Below are positions 33,648-45,095 of a DNA stretch of 64,000 bases, piece by piece. Position 1 is the first letter of the stretch. Each line of letters begins with the position of its first letter. Source of the DNA: Pyrrhoderma lamaoense (taxonomy: Eukaryota > Basidiomycota > Agaricomycetes > Hymenochaetales > Hymenochaetaceae); contig NBAZ01000010.1 in assembly GCA_002794735.1 (NCBI GenBank), positions 620,001 through 684,000 on the forward strand, written 5' to 3'. Below the pieces are notes generated by a model, which worked only from the letters and a program-made list of their open reading frames with translations, searched no databases and was not told where the DNA came from. A program made the position numbers and the translations under genes.

Positions 33648-35493
33648 ATGCAGTCTCAGACGGTGGTCAAGGAGAAGCCACCCCAGCTCTTTACGGAAGG
33701 GCCGCGTTCGACACCCTGAATGACGGTCACGATCTCAACGCAGCTAGTACTATCAAGGCTAATGTGAATTCCTATCAGAATTCCGAAAAAATTCAACCTA
33801 TGACCTCAGCTGCTGTTGGAACTGGTCCTGACGATTTTTACGCTCGAACGCTCTCTCCATGGCGGGCTGCAGTTCGACGATTTGCCATGCGAAATCTCGA
33901 GTGGGAGTCTCGGTGCATTGGGAGCATGCAACGAAGAATAAGAACACCTTGGTTGGATAGCTTTTTTGTATATACAAGCACTCTTGGGACACACACGTTC
34001 TTTATGATTGCTTTACCAGCTTTATTTTTCTTCGGGTATCCTGAAATTGGGAGGGGGTGAGTGGCCAAACACGTTAGCTTTTTCAACGTTCGGTGTTAAG
34101 TCGATTGTACCAGACTGGTCTTTATTCTTGCAATGGGTGTCTATCTGTCTTCCTTCATCAAAGATCTTTTTTGCTCCCCTCGTCCTTACGAACCCACTGT
34201 TACTCGCCTGAGTAAGTTCAAGGTCCTCGTTTACATGGCCCGTACTAACTTCCAAGCTAAGCCATCGGTTCTCACCATCTTGAATATGGCTTCCCTAGTA
34301 CACATTCAACAAACAGTGTCAGCATAGCGCTGTATGTCTATTCTCTTGTTCACGCTCAGTATTTTGGCTTGGGAGCAATGTCCATATTTTCCTACGCAAT
34401 TATCTGTGTGCTTCTTGCCTTTTATACAGTTTCTATCGTATTTGGGCGGATCTACACCGGAATGCATTCATTCACGGATTGTACTGTTGGGGTGGCACTC
34501 GGAACGTTCATCTGGGCCGCTCATCTTTTATGGTGGGGTCCTGTAGAAAGCTGGCTTGTCGATTCTGCGTCCTCTTCTCCTCACCCTACATGGATCGGAC
34601 CAGTAATCATAGCCGTTTCATGTGGAATGATGGTACACTGGCACCCTCAACCCGCTGAAGATTGTCCTTGTTTCGAAGATGCAATCGCCTTCGTTAGCGT
34701 CGTTGCAGGAGTTTTACTTGCTCGGTGGGCTTCTATAAGGGTTAATTTTGATGATACGGGTCTTGTCTCCAGCATGACTGGCACAGCCCTCCCATTCTTC
34801 TCTTCCACTCCTATTTCACATCCGTGGGACGCAGCCACTCTATGGTGGGCTATCGCAATTCTCAAACTTACATCTGGAATTGCCCTCATCTTCATCTGGC
34901 GTCTTGCGGTGAAGTTTGCTCTGCACTCACTGCTTCCTCCCCTTTTCCGTATTCTTGCCCGTCGTGTGGTGCCATTGTTGGTCTCCTTACACATTCTTCC
35001 TCAAGGTACAGGTTTACCGAACCGTCGATTCTACACGCCGGCGACGGAATATGATGGTGCTGTCCCTGAAGAAAATGGTTTACACCCTGTGCCTAGTGTT
35101 ATTGATCTTTCTGGAATGCTGCAATCACATGAGCGTAGCAAATACTATGCCCCGGGTAATGAAGATGGCGGAATCAAGTACCGAAAATCGAGGGGTCATA
35201 GTCCCAGTGATCTTCGGGTTCAAGTTCTAAAAGATACAAAAGCAACATCAGATCAAGTTGCAACAAACCAAAATACAGTGAAAGATACCGTTGATGTATC
35301 TGATAACGATGAAGGTGTAAAACATTATGATGCTGATGGTTGGTCTATCATTGATCTCAAAATACCCCATTTTACTCATATATTGTCGTTTTTAGTCCTT
35401 ACGAAAGTTGCTGTTTACGCCGGGATCGGTATGCTTGCATCAGGGCTTTTACCCTACATGTTCGAGTTGCTAGGCTTGGGTATCCGTCCTTGA
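33648..35493 (+). CDS. PAP2-family sphingoid base 1-phosphate phosphatase (Lcb3/SGPP type)
   Basis: This ER membrane enzyme dephosphorylates (dihydro)sphingosine 1-phosphate. All three PAP2 catalytic motifs are present: KDLFCSPRP, FPSTHSTNS (after HHLEYG) and GRIYTGMHSFTD. Upstream are WESRCIGSMQRRIRTPWLDSFF and the TM segment HTFFMIALPALFFFGYPEIGRG, then intron 34057-34113 and LVFILAMGVYLSSFIKD. A second intron (34212-34261) joins RL to TIGSHHLEYG. Several TM helices follow (LGAMSIFSYAIICVLLAFYTVSIVFG, GPVIIAVSCGMMV and others), ending LGLGIRP. The N-terminus is not settled: the ATG at 33648 is in a different frame from the body (DGGQGEATPALYGRAAFD), so one base is missing near 33658 or an upstream exon exists. 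The catalytic part is intact. Confidence 0.88.
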
Positions 35494-35713
35494 GCTTTCC
35501 AAAACCCTAATTTATATTATACCCTAATGTCTTATTAATTTTCTGCATATCCTATTTCTAGTGGGTGCATGTACGACTTATTTGGAATACTTGGTAACGT
35601 CTCAATAACATGTGTTTGATTTATTGATTTCAAAAGTACAGTTGTGTGATATGATATTTATAGTATTAAATTTTGATAAAGAAGGACGAGAAAAACTTCT
35701 TAAATCTTAGACT

Positions 35714-36721
35714 TTACTTTCTTTCGAATCTCTTTAAAAAAGCCTCTTTGACATATTCCTGGAAGCAAATACGCAGAATATAAGCCCGATGGTTGATCAA
35801 TGTACAGTGGAAATACTTTGACATACCTCATCAAAGGTCTTCTTGAAACTATCTCTAGCCTTGATTCTCGCAAAGTAGCTTTGGAGCTTCGCAAACCTAT
35901 CGCTAGTGAAAACCTGGTAGGCCTTTAGACCTTCACCAGCTTTAAAAACTCCGATATCATTTTTCAACGTGACCTCAAGACGGGCAAGGAAAGGAGCAAG
36001 AGCCAAGTCAGCGATAGTCACCTCGTCCCCAACAGCATATGCTTTTCCATCAGGGAGTAGATCCTGGATAGCTTCAAGTCCAGCATAGAGTGCGTCAGCA
36101 CTTTCTCCTTTCATCACAAAAGCATACCAACCAGGGGCAACTTTTGAGGATACAATCTCGATGAAGAAACGTGCTTTGGCGCGTAGAACTGGGTCTTTGG
36201 GGAGAAGTGTGGAGTTCGGGAAGAGGTCGGCGAAGAATTCGAGAAGAACTAGAGATTCTGCGATCTTGATCGACTCGGGGGAGGGTTGGTCAGCGGGTAC
36301 TTTGGGGCCTCCGTAAGCAATGGCCGGGACCTAATTTGATAAGGAGAGAATTAGTAATAAGTATTGGGACTAATGAGTAAGAGCGTTGATTCGAGGGAAA
36401 GATAAAACGTACCTTGCTTGCGGAATTGACTTTAGGTGCATACCATTCAGGCTTGTTCTTCAAGTCGATCTCATATCTTGTATAATCTACCCCAAGTTCA
36501 GCGAGGGCGAGTTCAGTCTACATATCATCAAACCAAGGTTTGTCTCAGTAAAACAGCTTCATCATAACTACTTCAATTGAAAGCTCAAAATCACCCTATG
36601 CGCATATGGACAAATCTATAAGCCACAAATAAGTCAAGACTCAAGTGTCACATCTCATCAGACACAAGCCTACCTTTGCTGTGTAGAGGGTTATTTGTTG
36701 AGGGGGTTGGACGGCAGTCAT
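35714..36721 (-). CDS. Glutathione S-transferase, Cys-type (omega-like)
   Basis: Five exons, 36674-36721, 36595-36615, 36413-36517, 35827-36330 and 35714-35758, give 240 residues in frame. The N-terminal thioredoxin fold begins MTAVQPPQQITLYTAK, ICPYAHR (Cys at the active site, as in omega-class GSTs), TELALAELGVDYTRYEIDLKNKPEWY, then VPAIAYGG and PESIKIAESLVLLEFF (the cis-Pro and glutathione gamma-Glu/Ser recognition region). The alpha-helical C-terminal domain includes YAVGDEVTIADLALAPFLARL, ending FLKRFERK. The active-site Cys motif is carried by a 21-nt micro-exon. GSTs of this type act in thiol transfer and deglutathionylation. The frame is intact. Confidence 0.9.
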
Positions 36722-37067
36722 CTTGAGATACTTAGTTCTTGGGATAAGGAGGCAGTTGTATGAGAAATACGCCGCATATTTATACCCCAAGGGCTTTGGA
36801 AGCAATATCGCAGTATTATATTGATAGTAACGGTCACACACATGATAGAATTTATAAGATGGTTTTCTATATTAGCATATGAAGCACAGTCATAAGTAGC
36901 TGCTGTATACAGATTTCAATTGCGTAATTAGTTGCGATGTATGACGCAAGAAGAAGAATATGGATGATAAAGACGATTAGTAAAATTGATTGCTGAGGTA
37001 ATGGAATCCGCCCTCGGAATAGAACTCGCACTTAGATATTTCGCACATTAATGATCAATTCATCATG
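36722..37067. other. Intergenic region between the GST and P450 genes
   Basis: About 345 bases: promoter of the GST gene and 3' flank of the P450 gene. AT-rich; nothing distinctive seen. Confidence 0.4.
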
Positions 37068-38987
37068 TTAGTATGTGGCCGGAAAAGGAGGAACTTGTTT
37101 CTCCCAGTACAATCCTTCTAGCACATCCGAATCTCCCTTCTCGAGAGGATGGTCAAATACAACGTTATTGATCAGAGCCTCAGCCTTTGATGATCTCGGT
37201 TTCAAAACGACCTCGTAATCTTCAGGCTTGGATATTAATCCGGGAACATATCCTACGTTTTGTTCAATAGGCTTCCCAGAACTATCCAATGGTGCAACAA
37301 TATCATATACCGCAAGTGTCATTGCAAGTGTCAAGTAAAGTGTGTGATCGGCAAGCTCCTTTCCAGGGCAAATTCTGATGAAGTATTGTTAGGTATCGCA
37401 TATTATCGCTAATACTTTTGCTATGTCAGCTCACCTACGACCAAATCCAAAGGCAGTACTATGAGTATCGTGTTCCGGATTTTTCCCGAGGAATCTCTCA
37501 GGTCTGAATAGATGCGGGTCTTTGTAACGATTTGAATCGTTATGGAATCCCCAGATATTTGCCATAAGGATTGCTCCCTTAGGATAAAGTAACCTTTATA
37601 GACATGATCTTCTAAACCAACATGAGGAAGACCCATGGGGACGACTGGACTAAACCGCAACAACTCTTTCACGAGGGCGTTTATATACGGTAATCTTGGT
37701 CTGTCTGCAAATGTAGGTAGTCTGTCGGTACCAACAACTGAATCAAGCTCCGCTTGAGCAGCACGTTGAACTTCCGGATGTTGCATCATGATGAGGAAAA
37801 ACCCAAAGGTAGCACTGACGGTAGTGTCCGCGCCTCCACCATAGATTGCAACTGCAGACCATTTGATGATATATTCTTCTTGAGGGGTCGGGTTATGTTT
37901 GTAGTTCTCTAGAAGTTCTTGGGTAAGACAAGGTCGACATACGCCCTTTGCAATCTGCTGCTTGGCAAATGCGTGTGGCTTCTCAACGAGTTCATCTGCT
38001 CGGTGACCATATCTTTTTGCGGTACGCTTAAAGCTCGTTCCAGGGAACCAATCTGGTAAGTAACGAACTAATAAAAAGGGATCCAGCCATTAGAGTAAAT
38101 ACCTGATCGGATTCATCTTTTTCGCAAATACTACTTACGTAAGGGAACCACATCTACAAGCCATAATCCAGGCTGTGCAGCTATCGCAAACTCATGCAAT
38201 GCATCTTCACCTAATTTAACCAATGGATCTGGTTTTTCGTGCTCAATCTGGTAGCCGTGGGAGATTGATAAGATGACAGCACCAGTAAGACTATTTATGA
38301 GATAGATCAATTTGACTACTAGATTAACATCAAGATTCGAATCGTTACCTCCTAATGTGCTGAAATAGTTCCTTGGGATCTTTCAATGCTTTATACAAAA
38401 ATCGTTTAACTTCCGTTTCTTCTCGTTCATGGTATTTTTGCATTGCAAAGTTTGAGCCAATAGTTTGGTGTAACGTTTTCCTTATCTGACGGAATCTTTG
38501 GCCATAATGAAGCATGGGCAATGAATTCTCCCATCCGACCCTGAACAGAATGATAAGATTTCTCTGATAAAATGGTTTTAGACGTGACTGTGTATACATA
38601 CATTATACCACCAAAAACTAAGACGGGTCTATCTGAAAATATGGCGGATTTCTTGTCTAAGAGCTCAACTGCTAGATCCAGATCATTTAGAATAACTATT
38701 GTCTGGCCCATGACTGTTACAGAGCTGATAGGACCTAGCATGCGTTGTGCGTAAGAAATTGCTACTCGAAAGATTGCTTTTCATTACACACCATACAGTT
38801 CCTTGTGCTTAGCCCAGTGTAGCCATTCGTGTTCCCCAGGTGGTGGAAGGTCAAGCAAGTTTCCAATGATTGGTTTGCGTTTCGGACCTGGTGGGAGAGG
38901 TGGACGAGAAGGTGAGGAGAGATAGAGCTTAAGAAGATAAACTCCAACACATCCCAGTGCGACGTCGAGATATGAGATATTTCCCAT
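37068..38987 (-). CDS. Cytochrome P450 monooxygenase (one apparent -1 break)
   Basis: A membrane-anchored heme monooxygenase. Start ATG at 38985-38987 ([12 protein letters not shown]; a longer TTG reading is not used). TM anchor [15 protein letters not shown], then the Pro hinge [41 protein letters not shown] (C-helix W/R), I-helix [12 protein letters not shown] (A/G-G-x-D-T-T), K-helix KELLRF (ExxR), and the heme loop FGFGRRICPG with the Cys ligand, split by an intron. The C-terminus is PPFPATY. Between HVYKGYFI and [12 protein letters not shown] one base is missing in the CC run at about 37582 (GG on the plus strand); restoring it gives the usual PERF region. The family resembles fungal P450s of the O-methylsterigmatocystin-oxidoreductase type; substrate unknown. 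Confidence 0.88.
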
Positions 38988-39728
38988 TGCTATGACCGAT
39001 GCTTCCAACTAATAAATGACAGTGTGGTTTGTAAAGGAAAAATGCTTGATTTGAATTGGAGGAAAATTGGAAATGGTGTACTTTTTATAGGTACATGTAA
39101 TGCCAAAATGTTCTCCCAGTACTCTCCTCGATATCTACAATCGGAGCGGGTCCGTAGTCAAGCCGTATCTTAGTTTTCCACTCACGACCCTGAGAAAAAC
39201 CCCGAGGAGCCTAAAGCATAGGGATAACAGGTACCCGAGATAACGATGTAAGCAAGTATGAAAAGCATGGCTAACGTATATTCTGTAAAGAATGAGTGCA
39301 GAAACGCCGTGTTCTAAGAATTACATGTATAGTAGGTTCAGCAGTCGTAACGTAACGTGATAAATACCAAAAAAGTAATATTCAACAGCGTGTCAATTAT
39401 CATAACTATCACTGTATCAGTCGTCTCAGGCTACATCAGAAAGCGTTACAAGTAGAGAATCATTAAATTAATACATCATCAATGAATTAAAGTCATCACG
39501 TAGATTAATCATAAATTGACAACATTAGCACATTCCTTTATCATGTAGTTCATTATGGCATGCTTCGGTTAAAATAAGTGAAAATAAGGATAAAATTAAG
39601 AATCCACGTCCGAAAGTCCTCCTTAGTATAGTTAGTCAACCCAAATTACGTTTTCCATGTTGAGTTTCATATGGGTTTATACCCTAGCTCATGAGTTTCC
39701 ATACGTAGCTTGACGGATCGATGTACCA
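38988..39728. other. Intergenic region between the P450 and DUF2235 genes
   Basis: About 740 bases: promoter of the P450 and 3' flank of the DUF2235 gene. AT-rich from 39340. Nothing further seen. Confidence 0.4.
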
Positions 39729-42394
39729 TTATGGATCCCTCTTGATGAACTTTACGGGTTTTCCTCGCCCAATACTGGTTTCATATTCTTAAGTCTGACC
39801 ATGTACGACATGAGATAAAGTATAACTTACATCCACTTTTTCTTCCACGTCCCATCAGAACGTTGCACGCGTTCCCGCAAAGGGATGTATTCAAGGATCC
39901 ACCACCATTTCGCAAGTTTCAGTTGGTCATACACTTTCGAGCGCATATCATATATGTCGGAGTGAGTTTCCACAGGAAGTTTCGGCTGTTTCACACCTGA
40001 AGGCGTTGATGCAGGCGGATATCTATGTGTATCGCCTTATCCTTGTGTTTGGAACTAGTAGGGCTAGCAGGTGGAATAGACCTAGTAGATGAAGTATCAT
40101 ACTCTTCACAACTAGAGGTGTTGATTTCCTCCTGTATGAATGAAGCTTTTTGAATCACGACATGTGGTGTATCACCACTCTCGCCGTCAATATCCGGTTA
40201 GAATCCACAAGAGTCTGTGTTGTAGACATCGAAATGTTGTTTTGACGCCTATGGCTTGACCTCGTGTTGTCATCCGACTCGATTACCTCGACGCCAACTT
40301 CGACATCCCTAGCCTTCATCTTTTCTTTAGTATCAGACGTTACCATGTCCACTCTTCGTGTGGAGGAATCTTTCGAGCTTGAGTGCACTTGTTTTGCATT
40401 GGACTTCTTCAATACTCGATGCTTTTCTTGTCTCCAGATTTTGTATCTGGCGCAGACATAGGTGGAGAAGGCGGAGTTGAGGGTGATGCCAATTTCTCTG
40501 GGTGTTGCGGGGTGATGACTTTGGGATAAAGAGTAGAAGGGTCAAGTCCATGCTCTCGGAGCTTCTCAGCCTCAAACTGAATGCCTGTACGCGCTAAAAA
40601 GCATTCACGGATCATCCATCGAAGAGGAATTCGTGCAAGACTGTTTGGAGTGTCATTCGAAACAGATCCACCCCAACATCTGATAAAGCTTATTTAGATC
40701 CATTCATAACATATTTTCAGAGCTGTGAACAATCTTACCACAATGGCAACCTGCAAACCAGACTTCGAGAATATCCGTTGGCTTGCTTCGATCCAGATAC
40801 ATTTGTTCCAATCTATCGCGTTCACTATCTGGACTGAGGTCCACAATATTGTCGCCTTCTTCATCGTCATCACCACTACGGCTTCTTGAACGATCCAAAG
40901 AAACACGTTCAACAACTTCCTGGAATGTATCGGAAACATCTCTCGCTTTCTGCATTAAGCTGTCCACGATCGCCGAGAGCGTGATCCGGAATCTGAGCGA
41001 CGCACTTCCACAGTCTCCTGACGCGCAATCTTTTGAGATATAGTACGTTCATTAGGAGGGTCTCGAACTGAGTTATTTGATCTCCCAAGTGGAGACCTAG
41101 AACGCTCTTGCTTCTTGGAAGCCCCGTTATCCCCTGTAGCACGTTCGTCAGTTTGTTTCCTGCGTTTCCTTCCACGAGTAATGAGGGAGAATGTCTGGTT
41201 TGGTGGAGGTCTGAAATCTCCTCGAGAAGCCTCCTCTGCGGTGATTTTCTCGTAGATACTTGGTTTGAACTTTACGCGATGTTCATCAAGTGAAAGTGCG
41301 TGGCGAAATACTTTAATGGCTGTGTTGGACTTCGTAAAAGGAAGAGTGTGCGGTAAAAGCCAACAGAAGCAACAGTATCCCTAAAAATGAGGTTTGCAAA
41401 TTATAAATATGGTCAATTATCTGCTTAATGTTAGGCGCGTACCAAACACCGACGAAATCAATATCGATATCCATACAGAATGTACGTTTCTATAATCAGA
41501 ATGCCCATTTTCAGCAATAGTAGAGGTAAAAATCAATATAAAACTTACAAAAGCCACACTCTGGCGCCAACCCCGTTCAGAATCATTGCTGTACATCTTG
41601 TATGCAAACGGAACTTGTTGTTCATTCCCAGCAGGGAGAAGCCCGACCTAAAAGTAGAGTTTTAGTTACTATTTTAGTTGTGGCCAGCGTAGATATTTCT
41701 GTACAAACCTTATGAATCATTCCGGCCAGTGCTCTGGCGGTATATGCGCCACGAGAAAACCCGAATAGGCATATTTTATCTCCTTCTTTATCTGAAATTA
41801 GGACACACAACGATCAGTACACAATTTGTTTTCAATTAGTGTCGCTTAAGGTTTCAAGGGGGAACATAGTTACTCACAGTTTTGCATGAGAAAATGATAA
41901 CCAGACATGACATGATGGTCTAGGTTACTAGCAAACATTAGATCGAGAGTTTTCTGTATTTTTGACCAAAGAGGTGTTGCTACTTGAGGTATTGTGTATG
42001 TACCGATTCCTGACTAGAGAGATTAACTTAACATATGCCGATCCGATACACATGTTTTAATTTAGATTACCTGATAGTACACGAGCTGACGTTTACGATC
42101 GCCTTTCTTGAGTACGGAGAAGAACTGGATAACATTAGAGTTGTCCATATCAAACCTTAAAGCGAAGTTAGTACTATTTCGGAGATATTTACATACACGA
42201 AAAACCAATGAACGTACTGATCACCCGTTCCATCAAAGCAAAGAATAACCGTTCGTCTACGGAAACTCTTGTCAGTGTATGGGGGATGATTGGCCCCCGG
42301 TATTCTGTATTCAAGCTCGTAGTGGTGTCCGCTGATACTACGGAAGAATTTGAGTGCGTGGACAGTCGCATAACTTGCTTCGTAGAAGGCCAGC
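39729..42394 (-). CDS. DUF2235 alpha/beta-hydrolase-like protein (several apparent -1 breaks; 5' end unresolved)
   Basis: The DUF2235 domain is seen in order: RRRTVILCFDGTGDQ (signature of the domain), YYQ and IGTYT near 42050-42000, IQKTLDLMFASNLDHHVMSGY, then KICLFGFSRGAYTARALAG (GxSxG nucleophile elbow: Gly-Phe-Ser-Arg-Gly), GLLPAGNEQQVPFAYKMY, DTVASVGFYW, a Lys/Arg-Ser-rich insert (ITRGRKRRKQ, SRSPLGRS), DILEVWFAGCHCDVGGGSV (the His/Asp part of the catalytic centre), ARIPLRWMIRECF, and a tail KLAKWWWILEYIPLRER ending IKRDP at 39729. The frame needs one extra base near 40972, 40424, 40195 and 40034. Upstream of LAFYEASYATVHALKFF (42394) no in-frame start exists; an exon at ~42555-42586 (ATG CGT TCC) or another lost base could supply it. 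Confidence 0.8.
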
Positions 42395-42586
42395 CTTTAC
42401 CAGTACTGAGAAGCGGTTGTAACTTGGATTCAGATTTACTGGTATGCATGCTACTTGGTAGCTCGTTCCTGTCCTTTAACCAGGTGTCCTTGCAAGATGA
42501 CGTGGATGCCGACGCAGAAACTGAGCGAACGATGTCCATGCTATGAGATCTGACCTGATTACTCGTATTCGTGCCTCGGAACGCAT

Positions 42587-43557
42587 AAACAATTCGGAGC
42601 TCAAGCTCAACGAATGGTGGTAAATTGTGGGGAGTGAAGATCTGAAGGACACAGAACTCAAGTCCGTGAGTTTAAATTAACGGGGACAACGCTTATGACG
42701 GGATTGATTTATATCATATCAACTTCTAGCGCCGGCATGATACACACGAGAGTCAGAAGAAGAAACCGAATGCTACTAAGGTCGATCTAATGATTTCATC
42801 GGATGATTCCTAGCTTGTAAGGTGAAACGAAGTCACAGCTCTTGTGAAATATCTGAGCGCATGCCTATAGAGTGTTTCCCATAACAAGCGCTGCCGGGAC
42901 TATTCTTAGAGCGGTGTAGAGATAGATCCGACGTTGATGCCGACAGAATAACTACATTATTCAAGGGCGCCCATCAATTATACAACAAACAAGCCAATGC
43001 TAATTGACTCGAGTTTGTGCTAAGAGCTCTCATAGGCCTGGTGCAGACAAAACAGGGGACAAGATGGAGGCGATGTCCTTCGTCTTGGAGACTTGGCAAT
43101 TTCAAACTAGTTTGTGGACAAGCCATCGTGTTACATAATAGCAAAATAACAACTCACAAGCGGGAAAAAAAACTCCAGATCGGATATTATTATAAATTTT
43201 GTTGACTTGTCAGTTGTCAGTATCCACAAATAATTACTATAGCATTTGTCCACGAAAAAATAAAAATAAAAATATGAGAGAATTTTGAACGAGGAAGGAT
43301 AAAAACGTCAAGTAAATTACTTAGTAATTCTCTATTTTGTTGCCAATCTTAATATTCAGGTTGTCACTCAGGCTGATACTGGACCCCGCGGCATTTCACT
43401 TATAACTACGTCCCTTCTTTAAGCAGCCATGATTTGTTATAGTCAAACCTTGAGTTTCATCCTAAAAATAATACTACATTTATCCAGTAAAAATACAGAG
43501 ATTCCGATTATCAATTTTAACTTGTGCTCCATCTAACACAACCCTGCGTATGGACGT
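42587..43557. other. Divergent intergenic region
   Basis: Nearly 1 kb between the DUF2235 gene and the unrecognised gene at 43558. Includes AT-rich runs near 43250. Frames here (43017-43205) have no domain. Nothing seen. Confidence 0.4.
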
Positions 43558-44878
43558 ATGGATTCCCTAAAAAGCTCATTGATATATCTTCATGATGCAC
43601 TTGCTGGGTCCCCGTTTGCAGCTCATATAGGACAACAAAATGGTGGAAGACAACCTCAAAGCATAAAGTTTCCTCACCTCGCAAGCTTTCTTCCGGAAGC
43701 CACCCGTGCTTTCCGTATCAACCAATTTATAAGGGAAGTATCAGAGGTAACGGAAAGCTGGGCAAAATCATACATCGGTGTATCAATAAGGGAGCGTTCA
43801 CCAGATTCGAGCGCAGAGGATATTGGATTAAATACAGGAGTCCTAGCGGCGATGTGCCTACCCGTTGTCAGTCTTGCACAGCTCAAGATTGGTGCTATTT
43901 TCTTGACTTGGGTGGTCTTACTTGAGGACCATCTTTCAAGGTCCAATGAGTCATCAGCGCTCAACCATATTGATATCCTTCTGACTCTTTTAAAAAACGA
44001 ACCTGGGTCTACAGAAATAACTGACACTGGCTTTGCCGAGGGTTACAAGAGTAAAGTATACATCATGTTATTCTTTCCCTAAATGTTTGTACTTACTTAT
44101 CATCTAATACAGTATACTACGTGAATTTGAGACCTCTCCCTCCTCTCAGAACCACTATGATCGATTTCAGGATTCTATAGTTGATTATCTCAAATTGCTT
44201 TCGGAGATTATTGGACGTCAAGTAACTGGCTTTCATACCGTTTTACGTCGCTTCAAAGATGCAGGTTGGCATCGGTGTTTGTTCGTACTTACAGAGCATT
44301 CGATGGGCCTTGATCTTAGCCCAAGCACAGGATGCAATCAATCACTTCTGGATGAGTTGAGAAGCTCAGCGTCAAAACTTGTTGTTTTCACGTTGGTAAG
44401 AGACTTGCATACTACTACACAATACAAATCTAATCTGAAATATCTTATTCGAATTGACAAAGCATATGTATGCGGCTGCTGGACATGTTGTATGCCCTAC
44501 AAGATCAGATTTGACGAGAATTTATGGTCTTGTCCCCCTTGATATCGGCAACCTCAATCAGAATCAGGATACATTTGATCGTGCTGAGGATATATTTTCT
44601 GATTATGCTCGCACCTTTGTAGCTGCAAGATCAAAATTTTGTGAAAAATCGGGTGCATCTGACGCAAAGTTTAAGCAAGGTACATGTACACTTGATTTGC
44701 TAACCCCTGCTTCAATCACTGATATATGCAAAAAGACGAAACTATATATGCACAGGGAATTGTCGATTGCGTGAATGGGATCCTCCAATGGCCTTATGAG
44801 AGTAGTCGTTATTTCGGACAACTTGCATCCTACGTTCGAATGACGTCTCTGCTGGTTCCGTCGCAAAATCCTTTATGA
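43558..44878 (+). CDS. Unrecognised alpha-helical protein
   Basis: I do not recognise the family. The open reading frame starts MDSLKSSLIYLHDALAG and runs to FAEGYKSK (about 44055), then an intron, ILREFETSPSSQNHYDRFQ, YLKLLSEIIGRQVTGF, HTVLRRFKDAGWHR, a second intron at about 44396-44458, and HMYAAAGHVVCPTRSDLTRIYG. A last segment reads CVNGILQWPYESSRYFGQL. The first intron does not join in phase, and the tail near 44722 shifts by one base, in line with the single-base losses elsewhere. Composition is helical with hydrophobic segments (LAQLKIGAIFLTWVVLLEDH). The spacing of an acidic motif after a hydrophobic helix recalls class I terpene synthases (trichodiene-synthase-like), but no firm metal-binding motif is seen; this is a guess. 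No homologue recognised. Confidence 0.45.
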
Positions 44879-45095
44879 TATTCTGTAAATCGACATGAAA
44901 ATGATAACGATGGTAATGGTACATTTTGAAGTCTACGTAGTTTCGTGTGATGGAGTTGAGTGGAACTGATTGAAAAGTGGGAAAAATCTATGAAGCTATG
45001 ATAATTATACCAACGTGGCGTTTTAGAATACATGATTAAATTACCTATTATCAACTAACTATAAGTTTTTTATACTGCCATGATTAAAAAACCCA

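Noticed and set aside
38988..39008. Extended P450 start at 39008
   Set aside because: That reading begins with TTG; the ATG at 38985-38987 fits the TM anchor better.
42208..42546. Plus-strand frame of 112 residues
   Set aside because: Antisense of the DUF2235 5' region (FDGTGDQ); no domain of its own.
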